Shown here piece by piece: positions 25,349-33,703 of a DNA stretch of 64,000 nucleotides. The DNA comes from Micromonospora rhizosphaerae (GTDB lineage Bacteria > Actinomycetota > Actinomycetes > Mycobacteriales > Micromonosporaceae). Both the position numbers and the translations under genes were made by a program. The stretch is taken from assembly GCF_900091465.1 (NCBI RefSeq), contig NZ_FMHV01000002.1, positions 5,146,001 through 5,210,000 on the forward strand. The letters are read 5' to 3'. Below the pieces are notes generated by a model. It saw only the letters and a program-made list of their open reading frames with translations. It was not told the DNA's origin and did not search any database. Positions within the stretch are counted from its first letter, which is position 1, and every line of letters begins with the position of its first letter.

Positions 25349-26654
25349 GGCCGACGTATCCCTCCGTTGCCCGGCGCGCCTCGGCATCGGGGAGGCGGAC
25401 GAGGTCGATGATGGTGCGGTCGCCGGCGGTCTCGAGCGCCTCGAGCACGGCCGGGTCCGTACAGCCGACGACGCAGACCTCGGCGTGCGCGAGGACGTCC
25501 TCGACGGAGTTGGTGAGCAGCTCGCCCAGGTGTGGCAGGCGGCTGTCGATGTAGTCGCGATTCGCACCGACCAGGTGCGCCAGCGCAACGTTGGCATCGT
25601 AAATACGCAGGTCGTACCCCTTGCCCAACAGCCGCTCGGCGAGCTCCACCAGCGGGCTTTCGCGCAGGTCGTCGGTGCCAGGCTTGAACGACAGTCCAAA
25701 GAGGCCGACGCGGCGTTTACCGATCGCGGCGACCAGGTCGAAGGTGCGGCGGAGATGATCCTCATTGGAGGGCAGGACGTGGGAGAGCAAGGGCACCGAC
25801 ACGTCCGCCCGGCTCGCCGCGTACACCAGGCCGCGCAGGTCCTTGGGTAGGCAGGACCCGCCGAACGCGAAGCCGGGCCGCAGGTACGCCCGGCTGATGT
25901 TGAGCTTCCGGTCGGAAACGAACACGTCCATCACCCGGTGCGAGTCCAGTCCGAGCGCGTGGCAGATTGCCCCGATCTCGTTGGCGAACGCGATCTTCAG
26001 GCCGTGAAATGAGTTGTCGGCGTACTTCGTCATCTCCGCCACCGGGATCGGCACCCGGAACACATCGCCAGGCAAGCCCTCGTACAACGCGGCGACCAGG
26101 TCCCCGCTGGTCGGGTCGTACTCGCCGATGACGGTCTTGGGCGGGTCGAAAAAGTCCCGGACACTGCTGCCCTCGCGAAGAAACTCCGGGTTCACCGCCA
26201 CCCCGAAACCGACCCCGGCGGTCTTGCCGGAGGCCTTCTCAAGGATCGGGATCAGCAGGTTCGTACAGGTGCCCGGCAGCATGGTGCTGCGAAACACCAC
26301 AGTGTGCCAGCGCTCGAGACCGGCCAGCGCCCCCCCGATCTCCTCGGCAACCCGCTCGAGATAGGTCGTGGAGAGGCTGCCGTTGGGCGCGCTGGGTGTA
26401 CCGACGCAGACCAGCGAGATGTCGCTGCTGGCGATGGCCTCCGCGACTGATGTGATGGCCCGGAGCGCCCCGCTGGCAACCACTTCCGCGGTCAGCTCAC
26501 CGATGCGCTCCTCCACCACGGGCGCCTGACCACGTGCGATGAGCTCGACCTTCGCCCGATTCACGTCGACACCGATCACCTGGTGTCCGCGGGACGCCAG
26601 ACACGCGGCCGAGACCGAACCCACGTAGCCGAGCCCGAACACCGCGATCCTCAT
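25338..26654 (-). CDS. algD: GDP-mannose 6-dehydrogenase (AlgD-like nucleotide-sugar dehydrogenase)
   Basis: 438 residues. NAD-binding start MRIAVFGLGYVGSVSAACLA, CVGTPSAPNG, NPEFLREGS, and the catalytic GGSCLPKDLRGL with Cys268, the same position as in Pseudomonas AlgD. FGLSFKPGTDDLRESPLVEL and GKGYDLRIYDANV are closer to AlgD than to UDP-glucose dehydrogenases. Expected reaction: GDP-mannose to GDP-mannuronate with two NAD+. This implies a mannuronate or derived uronate in the polymer. It overlaps the following glycosyltransferase start by 11 bases. UDP-sugar specificity cannot be excluded without assay. Confidence 0.85.
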   Translation of the reverse strand: MRIAVFGLGYVGSVSAACLASRGHQVIGVDVNRAKVELIARGQAPVVEERIGELTAEVVASGALRAITSVAEAIASSDISLVCVGTPSAPNGSLSTTYLERVAEEIGGALAGLERWHTVVFRSTMLPGTCTNLLIPILEKASGKTAGVGFGVAVNPEFLREGSSVRDFFDPPKTVIGEYDPTSGDLVAALYEGLPGDVFRVPIPVAEMTKYADNSFHGLKIAFANEIGAICHALGLDSHRVMDVFVSDRKLNISRAYLRPGFAFGGSCLPKDLRGLVYAASRADVSVPLLSHVLPSNEDHLRRTFDLVAAIGKRRVGLFGLSFKPGTDDLRESPLVELAERLLGKGYDLRIYDANVALAHLVGANRDYIDSRLPHLGELLTNSVEDVLAHAEVCVVGCTDPAVLEALETAGDRTIIDLVRLPDAEARRATEGYVGLGW

Positions 26655-26686
26655 GTTGCCTCACCCCCCTTTGGTTTTCGCCGCGG

Positions 26687-27808
26687 CTACCGGTTGATGC
26701 CGCGGATGGTCCGCACCGCGCGCCGCAGTCCCGGGCCGAGGGCCGACGAACGGGCGGTGTCAATCAGGCGGTTGCGGCTTCGCCGCAGCGCCCGGCGGAT
26801 CGCGCTGCGGGTGACCACCCCCTGGCACACCCACGTCTCCCCCGTCTTGGCCCGCCGCTTGTACTCGTCGTCGCCGCGTCCGAAGTCGATCCGCGTGATG
26901 CCCAGCCGGGCGGAGGCGGCGATCAGTTCCCGCAGCAGGATCCAGCCGGGCGACAGCGCCGCGAACGCCGGGTCGTAGACCGGAAACCACCAGTGGAGCA
27001 CGCTGCCGGCGCGCAAACCGAAGTGCGCGGCGATCAGGTGCCGACCCGCATGCACAGTGGACAGGACGCCACCGAAATCGGCGCCCCGGCCGTGCAGCAA
27101 CCCCGAAAGCAACGCCAGCCGGTCCGGCTCGGCGAAGAAGTCACGCACTCCGGTCTCCGCGTACTGCGCCCGCTTGAGCTCCACCACGCGGCGCAACGCC
27201 TCGTCGTCGACCACGTCCGCCGCGAAGCGCAGTGTGCCGTACTCGCGCTCGGCCTTGGCGGCGCGGCGCCGCGCCTGGCCCATGTTGTCCTTGCCGCTGC
27301 GGGACGCGCGTCCCAGGTACCCGTCGAGACCACCCGAGGTGTCCACGTACGGCGACGGTAATGTGGACTCCACCCAGGGCGCGAAGTCGGGATAGCTGTG
27401 CAGCAGGTGGTCGAACGCGAAGCCCCGTGCCCCGCCGGCAAGCAGTTTCAGCGGTGGAAACACGGTGCTCGGCGTGAGTACCGGTCCTTGGAAGTCGGCC
27501 CCTGGCCAACCGGCCGGCCGCAGCAGGCCACCGTTTCGGTGCGTGGGCAGCAGGGCACGAATCTCGCTCTGCTCATCCCTTCCCAACACCACCTCCACCG
27601 ACCGCCCACTGCGGTGCACCGCGGCGGCAAAGCCGGGGTGGAAGTACGGGCTGTCCAGCTGTGGGTTGGCCGCGCGAAGCCGATGCCAGGCGTCGAGTTC
27701 CTCGCCGGTGAGCGCCTCGAACGGCACAATCCGCATGCTGGTAACGCGAGCCACCGGCGCTCGTGTGCCGAGCGTGGTTCCAGCGCCGGGTGGAGTGGAG
27801 GGGCTCAT
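26687..27808 (-). CDS. GNAT-fold acyltransferase of the BcsL/FemAB-like type
   Basis: About 373 residues. The ATG at 27806-27808 is preferred because GGGAG lies just upstream; an ATG at 27829 is possible. The C-terminal half has the GNAT-like pattern of CelD/BcsL acetyltransferases found in exopolysaccharide operons: RSGKDNMGQARRRAAKAERE, AAHFGLRAGSVLHWWFPVYD, SPGWILLRELIAASARLGI and RIDFGRGDDEYKRRAKTGE. It probably acylates an amino or hydroxyl group of a sugar intermediate. It lies between GT2 and algD in a five-gene operon. Confidence 0.8.
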   Translation of the reverse strand: MSPSTPPGAGTTLGTRAPVARVTSMRIVPFEALTGEELDAWHRLRAANPQLDSPYFHPGFAAAVHRSGRSVEVVLGRDEQSEIRALLPTHRNGGLLRPAGWPGADFQGPVLTPSTVFPPLKLLAGGARGFAFDHLLHSYPDFAPWVESTLPSPYVDTSGGLDGYLGRASRSGKDNMGQARRRAAKAEREYGTLRFAADVVDDEALRRVVELKRAQYAETGVRDFFAEPDRLALLSGLLHGRGADFGGVLSTVHAGRHLIAAHFGLRAGSVLHWWFPVYDPAFAALSPGWILLRELIAASARLGITRIDFGRGDDEYKRRAKTGETWVCQGVVTRSAIRRALRRSRNRLIDTARSSALGPGLRRAVRTIRGINR

Positions 27809-27835
27809 GGTCGCTCCCGAGTGATCCATGTCAGG

Positions 27836-28783
27836 TCAGTCCGCCAGGGCCTTGATCCGACGCGACGGCCGCAGCAACGCGACGGCAATCGCGCGGGCGG
27901 TGCGCCGACCGGTCAGCGCGCGGATCAGTTCGCCGGAGAGGACGGCGAGGTAGTAGGCCCACGCCGTCGGGCCTCGGTGCCGGCGCCGGAACAAGGTGAC
28001 CCGGTTGACGACCAGCAGCGCGGCCAGCCTCGGGTTGATACCCGAGTCGCCGCCGATGTGCTCGACCACCGCCGCCGGCTCGTACCACAGGGTCCAGCCG
28101 CGGTCGGCGGCGCGCAGCGCGTACTCAGTCTCCTCGCTATAGAGCAGGAAAGACTCGTCCCAGGGCCCGATGTCGCGGGCCGCCTCGGCGGCGATCAGCA
28201 TTGCGGCACCGGTGGCCCAGACCGCCGGGCCGGGTCGCTCGTACCGGGCCGGATCAGTGATCATCTCACCGAGGACGCCGATCCGGCCGGCGAGCCTCCC
28301 GCCGAGCAGCGACTCGGCCAAGGCTCGGCCCACGGTCGGCCTGCGGCGCAGTGAGGGTTGTAGTGTGCCGTCGGGGTTGACCAGCCGGGGCACCGCGATG
28401 CCGCGGCCCGGCTGACGCAGCACCCTCGCAAGCAGCCGCAGGCTGTCCGGGCGTAGCCGGCAGTCCGGGTTCATCAGGAACACGGCGCTGACCTTGCGCA
28501 TGTCCAATGTGGCTGACGCAGCGTTGATGGCGGCCGCGTAGCCGGCGTTGCGCCCCAGTTGGACTGTCTGGATCGGGAGGTCGTCGGCCGCCGCCTGGGC
28601 GATCGCGACGGAATGATCCTGTGAGGCGTTGTCGGCGACGACAATCGAGGCGAGGCGGACGCCCTGTGACTTCAGCGATCTCAGGCAGCCCTCGAGTACC
28701 TCGGCGCTGTTGTACGTGACGATGACGATCGCGAGGTTCGGCACGTCGTCATCCGGCACGCCGCTCAGGTCGACTGCGGTCAC
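27836..28783 (-). CDS. Family 2 glycosyltransferase (rhamnosyltransferase-like)
   Basis: 315 residues. GTG at 28781-28783 overlaps the stop of the deacetylase by four bases (GTGA). IVIVTYNSAEVLEGCLRSL, VVADNASQDHSV, GRNAGYAAAINAA and FLMNPDCRLRPDSL are the WbbL/rhamnosyltransferase-like GT2 pattern, with NPDxR in place of DxD. WATGAAMLI and SFLLYSEETEYALRA follow as usual. As rmlABCD is in the same locus, L-rhamnose is the leading donor guess, but the sequence does not prove it. Confidence 0.85.
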   Translation of the reverse strand: MTAVDLSGVPDDDVPNLAIVIVTYNSAEVLEGCLRSLKSQGVRLASIVVADNASQDHSVAIAQAAADDLPIQTVQLGRNAGYAAAINAASATLDMRKVSAVFLMNPDCRLRPDSLRLLARVLRQPGRGIAVPRLVNPDGTLQPSLRRRPTVGRALAESLLGGRLAGRIGVLGEMITDPARYERPGPAVWATGAAMLIAAEAARDIGPWDESFLLYSEETEYALRAADRGWTLWYEPAAVVEHIGGDSGINPRLAALLVVNRVTLFRRRHRGPTAWAYYLAVLSGELIRALTGRRTARAIAVALLRPSRRIKALAD

Positions 28784-29508
28784 CGCGAGCCACGCAACCG
28801 CTTGACGGTACGGGCGGCGAGCCGGCGGCCACGCGTCTTCAGCGGCGAGGACGCCAACGCTCGGGTAACCCAGCCGACGTCCAGGTCGTGGCGCAGGCTG
28901 GTACGGGCCTGCAGCCAACTGGCCGGCCGGGCGCGGCCGCCGTCGCTGGTGTAGGCGCAAGCCACTCTGGCCCGCCTCAACCGGCGCAGTACGTGCCGGT
29001 CGTACGAGCCGAACGGGATAGCTACCCGGTTGACCGGGTGCCCCGCCAGCTCGCTGAGGACCCTGTGGGCATCCACCAGTTCCTCGGCCGCCTCCTCGTC
29101 GGTCAGCTGTCGCCAGTCGCGGTGCGCCCAGCCGTGCGAGCCGATCGCCATGCCGGCCCGGCGCAGTTCACGTACCCCGTCCTTGTCCAGCCGGCCAGGC
29201 TCTCCCAAGAGACCGGCCAGGACGAAGAACTCGGCGGCCAGCCCGCGTTCCAGTAGCCGCGGCAACGCGATCTCCAGGTCGGACGCGTTGCCGTCGTCGA
29301 AGGTGAGGCACACGTTCGGCCGCCCCACCACGGCGTCCAGCACCTGCTCAAACTGGTCGGTGCTGACCCAGGTGCCGGCCTCGCCGGGGTCCAGCGGACG
29401 CGGGGCCGCGCCGATGCCATGCACCGTGAGGTTCACTACCAAGCTGGGAAAGCTTACGCGCACGACACCACCATTCGTCTGATCTAGCCGGGCCGTCGAC
29501 GTGGACAT
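28780..29508 (-). CDS. Polysaccharide deacetylase (NodB-like)
   Basis: 242 residues. CLTFDDGNASD (motif 1, catalytic and metal Asp) and GSHGWAHRDW (motif 2, HxxxH metal ligands) are intact, followed by VNRVAIPFGSYDRHVL (motif 3 with the conserved Pro/Phe-Gly). No signal peptide is obvious, so it may act on cytosolic or inner-leaflet intermediates. It heads an operon that continues into GT2, acyltransferase, algD and GT4. A decayed copy of its C-terminal part lies at 11563-11843. Confidence 0.85.
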   Translation of the reverse strand: MSTSTARLDQTNGGVVRVSFPSLVVNLTVHGIGAAPRPLDPGEAGTWVSTDQFEQVLDAVVGRPNVCLTFDDGNASDLEIALPRLLERGLAAEFFVLAGLLGEPGRLDKDGVRELRRAGMAIGSHGWAHRDWRQLTDEEAAEELVDAHRVLSELAGHPVNRVAIPFGSYDRHVLRRLRRARVACAYTSDGGRARPASWLQARTSLRHDLDVGWVTRALASSPLKTRGRRLAARTVKRLRGSR

Positions 29509-29855
29509 CGTCGATCCGCCCCGAGCGTGGCAACCATCGGTTGATCGGGCCGACCAGCTATCCGCAAGCCGACACTACGAATGTGGCGGCGCGACCCGCT
29601 TTCGTTCGATATCGGATGCTGACATACGAAGACAGCGTCGCGAGCTGACTCCTGCGCCGATGTCGGCATTCCGACCAAAGCAGATGGTCACGCCGGCCTG
29701 CCCGGATGATGGGTCGAACACGCCGGCGGCGAGGCCGATGGCGCCTTGCTGCCCAGCGCTCGCTACCAGATACTGGATACCGCATGCGGCACAGGAGACA
29801 TTGAGCGCTCTCCGAACCGGGCCTGCCACACGAACGGATCAACGATGGGAACGAC
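29509..29855. promoter_or_regulatory. Divergent intergenic region between deacetylase and Wzz-like genes
   Basis: 347 bases with no gene I can support. The copy of the 43-base repeat sits at 29533-29575, only 25 bases before the deacetylase ATG and 280 before the Wzz-like GTG. A weakly coding-like minus frame at 29575-29829 (MAGPVRRALN start) is not convincing. GATATCGGATGC and other AT-poor segments do not give a clear promoter. Confidence 0.35.
29533..29575 (+). repeat. 43-base intergenic repeat, second copy
   Basis: Matches 8424-8466 at 36 of 43 positions without gaps. Conserved blocks are ACCATCGGT, CGGGCCGACC, TCCGCAA and CGACAC. Both copies are in divergent intergenic regions, so a shared binding site for a regulator is more likely than duplicated coding sequence. 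Confidence 0.7.
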
Positions 29856-30761
29856 GTGGACTTCTGGGACCTCACCAAATTGTTGGTCCGACGCTGGAAG
29901 ATCGTGTCGCCCATGCTCGTGCTCTCCGCCGCTTTCGCGGTGTTGACGATTACGCAGGTTAAGCCCGATTACGTCGGCACCGCCTACGTACAGCTCGTCC
30001 CACCGGTGATCGGACAGACAAAGCCCGGCGAGGCCACTGCGGAACAGCGCAACCCGTGGATCGGGCTGGGCCTCGAGACGATCGGAAACGCGGCGATCGT
30101 GACGGTGACCGATCGGTCGGTCGCCAAGCGGATGAAGGCGCTCGGCTACAGCGACTCGTACACGTTGACCATGGGCAGCACCAGCCCCATGGTCAGCTTC
30201 GAGATCATCGGCAAGTCGGAGGCGCAGGCAAGCGCGACCGCGGAGCAGCTGGTCGAGCGGTTCTCGCAGAGCGTGGCGAACCTACAGAGCGCCTACTCGG
30301 TGGCTCCGAGCGACGCCATCACCACCCGCCGCCTGGACCTGGGCACCAACGTCGTGCAGTCCAACTCGAAGGTCAAGCGGGCGTTCATCGCGGTGGTGGG
30401 GGCGGGACTGCTGCTGAGCGCCGCTGGCACCGTCGGCATCGATGCATTGCTGCGCCGCCGGCAGCGTCGGCGTGCCGCCGTCGACGCGGTGCCGCCGACG
30501 GCGACGCCGAACCCGGCGCCAGGGACGTTGGGCGCCGAACGGCTCTCGTCGCCGTCGGTGATCGCGCCGGTGCCTCGGGTGCACACCGATGAGCGAGACG
30601 AGGTCAAACGGCCCACCACGATGGCCGAGGAGCAGCCCACCGTGAGGGTTCGACTGGACAGCGCTCCAACCACCAGCAGCGGCAAGGGCAACAGTCGTGG
30701 GGAGTCGGATCCCTCTGTCCCGCCCGAGGCGACCATCGTGCTGCCGTGGACGCGGCCCTGA
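29856..30761 (+). CDS. Wzz/YveK-like chain-length or co-polymerase protein
   Basis: 301 residues from a GTG at 29856. MDFWDLTKLLVRRWKIVSPM begins the Wzz domain with a first membrane segment (about 17-34); a periplasmic-type middle of about 130 residues is followed by a second segment (AFIAVVGAGLLLSAAGTVGI, about 174-193), then RRRQRRRA and a low-complexity tail of about 100 residues. It regulates polymer length with the Wzy protein. No Walker motifs are present, so unlike many Gram-positive systems there is no fused tyrosine kinase, and no separate one is in the window. Confidence 0.8.
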   Translation: MDFWDLTKLLVRRWKIVSPMLVLSAAFAVLTITQVKPDYVGTAYVQLVPPVIGQTKPGEATAEQRNPWIGLGLETIGNAAIVTVTDRSVAKRMKALGYSDSYTLTMGSTSPMVSFEIIGKSEAQASATAEQLVERFSQSVANLQSAYSVAPSDAITTRRLDLGTNVVQSNSKVKRAFIAVVGAGLLLSAAGTVGIDALLRRRQRRRAAVDAVPPTATPNPAPGTLGAERLSSPSVIAPVPRVHTDERDEVKRPTTMAEEQPTVRVRLDSAPTTSSGKGNSRGESDPSVPPEATIVLPWTRP

Positions 30762-30782
30762 GCGCCGCGTCGACCGATCCCG

Positions 30783-32159
30783 ATGCGCCCCATCAGCAGC
30801 CGCACCGGTGACCTGGAGCCGTCGCTGGTCTTCGGCCAGACCTATGTCAGCCGCCGCAGGATCACCTACATCGACGCCGCCGCACTGCTCAGCCTTACGA
30901 TCATCCTGATCTCCTTGATCCCGGCGCAGCTGATCATCCCCGGCATGACCGACCTCGGCCGGCCCGGCTTGATCGTCGGCATGCTGCTGTTCTGCTGGTG
31001 GGTGCTGGCCCGCTTCGGCTCGCACCTGGTCATGACGGGGCCACAGCCGATGCGCTGGGCCGTCCTGGTCTTCATGGTCGCCGCGATCATCTCGTACGCG
31101 GTCGGCTTCCTGCGCGGGCTCACCTCGATAGAGGCCAACGCGGCCGACCGGACCATGCTGTTCTTCTGCATCTTTGTCGGCGTGGTGCTGACCGCCGCCG
31201 ACGGCGTACCCAACTGGTTGCGGTTGCGCGGCGTGCTCAAAGTCCTGGTCGTCTGCGGGGCGGTGATCGCGGCCATCGCCATCGTGCAGTACTTGACCAG
31301 CTACGAGCTGACTCGGTTCCTGAGGGTACCGGGGCTGCAGGCAAAGGGCTGGACGCCCGGCTTCGAGGTACGCGGCGGCGGCATCCGGGTGGCGAGCACG
31401 ACCACCCACTACATCGAACTCGCCGCGCTCCTCTCGCTGATCCTGCCGTTCGCAATTCATTTCGCCTGCTTCAGTCGCCGGCCGCACCGGCGCCAGCTTT
31501 CCCTGGTCGCCACCGTGCTGATCGCAGGCGGCATTGCGACCACCATTTCCCGCACCGGCGTACTCGCGGTTGGGCTGATCGTCGTCTGCCTCGCCCCGTT
31601 GTGGACCTGGCGGCTGCGGTACAACATTGCAGTGCTCACCGGCGGATTGCTGGCCGCGGTTGCCGCGATGAGTCCCGGCCTGATCAAGACCCTGCTCCAC
31701 CTGTTCGACAGCCCGTCGTCCAATCCGGCCTTCACGGTCCGCCAGGCGCGCTATCCGCTGGCCTTTGGCTATTTTGCGCAGCGCCCGTGGTTGGGCCGCG
31801 GCACCGGCACCTGGGTGTCTCCCCAATACCAGATCCTCGACAACCAGTGGCTGGACACTTTGATCACCAACGGCATCATCGGGGTAATGACCCTCGCCGG
31901 GCTGCACCTGACCGGGATCGCGCTCGCGTGGATGGCGCTGCGTCGGTCCACGGCAATCGAGGACCGCCACCTGTGCGCCGGGCTCATCGCAACCCAGCTC
32001 ATCGGCATCGTGGTCGCCGGCACCTTCGACTCTCTCTCCTTCATGTCATACGCGACGATCCTCGCCCTGACGCTTGGAATGTGCGGCACCGTGTGGCGGC
32101 TGACGCACCCCAAGGCCACGGTACGCAATTCCACGACCCGCTGGTTCCTCGACCGCTGA
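30783..32159 (+). CDS. O-antigen polymerase/ligase-like membrane protein (Wzy type)
   Basis: 458 residues with ten to twelve hydrophobic segments, starting YIDAAALLSLTIILISLIPA. The large loop before RPWLGRGTGTW and the LDNQWLDTLITNGIIGV segment match the Wzy/WaaL O-antigen ligase family, where this region includes catalytic Arg and His/Asp positions. It should polymerise flipped repeat units on the outer face. It is 21 bases downstream of the Wzz-like gene and convergent with flippase copy 2. Confidence 0.82.
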   Translation: MRPISSRTGDLEPSLVFGQTYVSRRRITYIDAAALLSLTIILISLIPAQLIIPGMTDLGRPGLIVGMLLFCWWVLARFGSHLVMTGPQPMRWAVLVFMVAAIISYAVGFLRGLTSIEANAADRTMLFFCIFVGVVLTAADGVPNWLRLRGVLKVLVVCGAVIAAIAIVQYLTSYELTRFLRVPGLQAKGWTPGFEVRGGGIRVASTTTHYIELAALLSLILPFAIHFACFSRRPHRRQLSLVATVLIAGGIATTISRTGVLAVGLIVVCLAPLWTWRLRYNIAVLTGGLLAAVAAMSPGLIKTLLHLFDSPSSNPAFTVRQARYPLAFGYFAQRPWLGRGTGTWVSPQYQILDNQWLDTLITNGIIGVMTLAGLHLTGIALAWMALRRSTAIEDRHLCAGLIATQLIGIVVAGTFDSLSFMSYATILALTLGMCGTVWRLTHPKATVRNSTTRWFLDR

Positions 32160-32200
32160 ACGGACGCGGGCCGCAGGGCTGGGACTTTGTGGCGCGTCGC

Positions 32201-33703
32201 TCAGTTGAGAGCAGCGGCTGGCTCTGGCTTACCGCCTCGGCGCCCGGCCAGGTCGCGCCACCGGCTCAGCTGCTCGCGAGGTACGGCGAGGGGCAGGTAA
32301 ACCACGACTCCTGCGGTGCCAGCGACAAGGAGTTGCACGACCGGGTACGGACCGGTGAACCGGGCCAGCAGGAACGCGATCACGGCGGCCACCAGGGCCA
32401 CAAACAGGGGACGTATGATCGCCCGGCCGATCGGCGCGACGCCCACCCGTACCCGCCGCAGAGCGACCGCGGCGAGCGGGATCGCGACGAAGAACCCGAC
32501 CCCCGCCTGCGCCATGGCCGCCCCCTGCAGACCGTGGAACTGGGTCGCGAACCACAGCGTGGGGGCCAGCGCGATCGCCCAACCCACGTTGAACCACAGG
32601 GCTGCCCGGGTCGCCCCGGCGCCCATCAGAACGTCCATCGCCAGCCTGGTCATCATCCGGGCGAGGGTGAGCACTACGAGGATGCGAAGCACCGGCGCGG
32701 CCGGCGACCAGGAGTGACCGTACAGAAAAACCACCAACGGAGTGGCGAGTGCGGACATCAGCGCCACGATCGGTGCCACCACGGTCACCAGGACGGACAT
32801 CGAGGCCCGCACGCCGGCCGAGAGCGCCTCGTCGTCGTGCTCGGAGAGCCGGGAGAAACCGGCCACCGATACATACCGGATAGCGGTGCCGAGAATTGTC
32901 TGGGCCCAGCTGGAGATGTTGAAGGCCAGCAAAAAGTACCCGAGGGCGGTCGGGCCGGTGAGGTGACCGACGATCATGAGCTGTACGTTCGTGATGACCG
33001 CGTCGACGCCGAGACTCGCCGCCAGCGGTACCCCGAAGTGCATCAGCCGCTTGGCGATGGCTCGATCGACGCTGATGCGCAGCGGCACCCTGGCGAGCAC
33101 GCACACCAGCACTCCCGTGGCAAAGGCACCGGCCAGTTGGCCCCAGGCGAAGCTGTACGCCCCATTGCCTTTCGCTGCGAGGTAAATGGAGAGCGCAGCG
33201 TTGACGACGAACCCGAGCCCGTTCGCGATGATCAGCTCTTTCTGCTGGAAGTTACGCATCAGCGCACCGCTGCGTACCGCGGTCAGCCCGTCGATCACGA
33301 TGATCAGCGTGAGGATCCGCACCACCGGGGCGGCGCCGCTGTCGCCAGCGGCCGCGGCGAACGCCGGCGCGGCGAGCCAGAAGACGCCATAGATCGCGAT
33401 GCCGAACCCGGCGGCCAGGACCGCCGCGGTGGGCGCCATCTCCTCCAGCTTGCCGCGCCACTGGACCGTCGCCGCGATCAGGCCGAGGTCGTTGATGTGC
33501 ATGAGGACACCGAGCGCGGCGAGCGCTATCGCGTACTGCCCGAAGTCCTCGGGCGCGAGCAACCGGGCCAGTACCAGGCCCATCGCGAACGAGCCGATCT
33601 TCGTGAGGAGCGTGCCTAGCAGGCTCCATTTCAGCCCCCGGCCCGCCTGACGGGCGATCGACTCGCCGACCTCCGCGTCGCCGACCACCTCATCGGTGGT
33701 CAT
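32201..33703 (-). CDS. Polysaccharide flippase (Wzx/MOP superfamily), copy 2
   Basis: 500 residues, ATG overlapping the upstream stop by four bases. It is a clear paralogue of the flippase at 18405-19883: both open ARQAGRGLKW or GRKAGRGLGW, then SLLG, and share ARLL.P.DFG.YA.ALAA, HIND.GLI.AT..WRG, FQQ, LLAF.ISSWA and LSE.(N/D)D.AL. Two intact paralogues suggest two different lipid-linked substrates or staged export. The C-terminus is distinct (GGKPEPAAALN). Confidence 0.9.
   Translation of the reverse strand: MTTDEVVGDAEVGESIARQAGRGLKWSLLGTLLTKIGSFAMGLVLARLLAPEDFGQYAIALAALGVLMHINDLGLIAATVQWRGKLEEMAPTAAVLAAGFGIAIYGVFWLAAPAFAAAAGDSGAAPVVRILTLIIVIDGLTAVRSGALMRNFQQKELIIANGLGFVVNAALSIYLAAKGNGAYSFAWGQLAGAFATGVLVCVLARVPLRISVDRAIAKRLMHFGVPLAASLGVDAVITNVQLMIVGHLTGPTALGYFLLAFNISSWAQTILGTAIRYVSVAGFSRLSEHDDEALSAGVRASMSVLVTVVAPIVALMSALATPLVVFLYGHSWSPAAPVLRILVVLTLARMMTRLAMDVLMGAGATRAALWFNVGWAIALAPTLWFATQFHGLQGAAMAQAGVGFFVAIPLAAVALRRVRVGVAPIGRAIIRPLFVALVAAVIAFLLARFTGPYPVVQLLVAGTAGVVVYLPLAVPREQLSRWRDLAGRRGGKPEPAAALN

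Noticed and set aside
25338..26654. UDP-glucose dehydrogenase as the name for the nucleotide-sugar dehydrogenase
   Set aside because: The Cys268 position and the stretches GLSFKPGTDDLRESPLVEL and GKGYDLRIYD fit AlgD better; UDP-sugar use is left as an alternative only.
29575..29829. Minus-strand frame of 84 codons (NVSCAACGIQYLV) before the Wzz-like gene
   Set aside because: GC3 is mixed, no ribosome site, overlaps the 43-base repeat, and no family resemblance.
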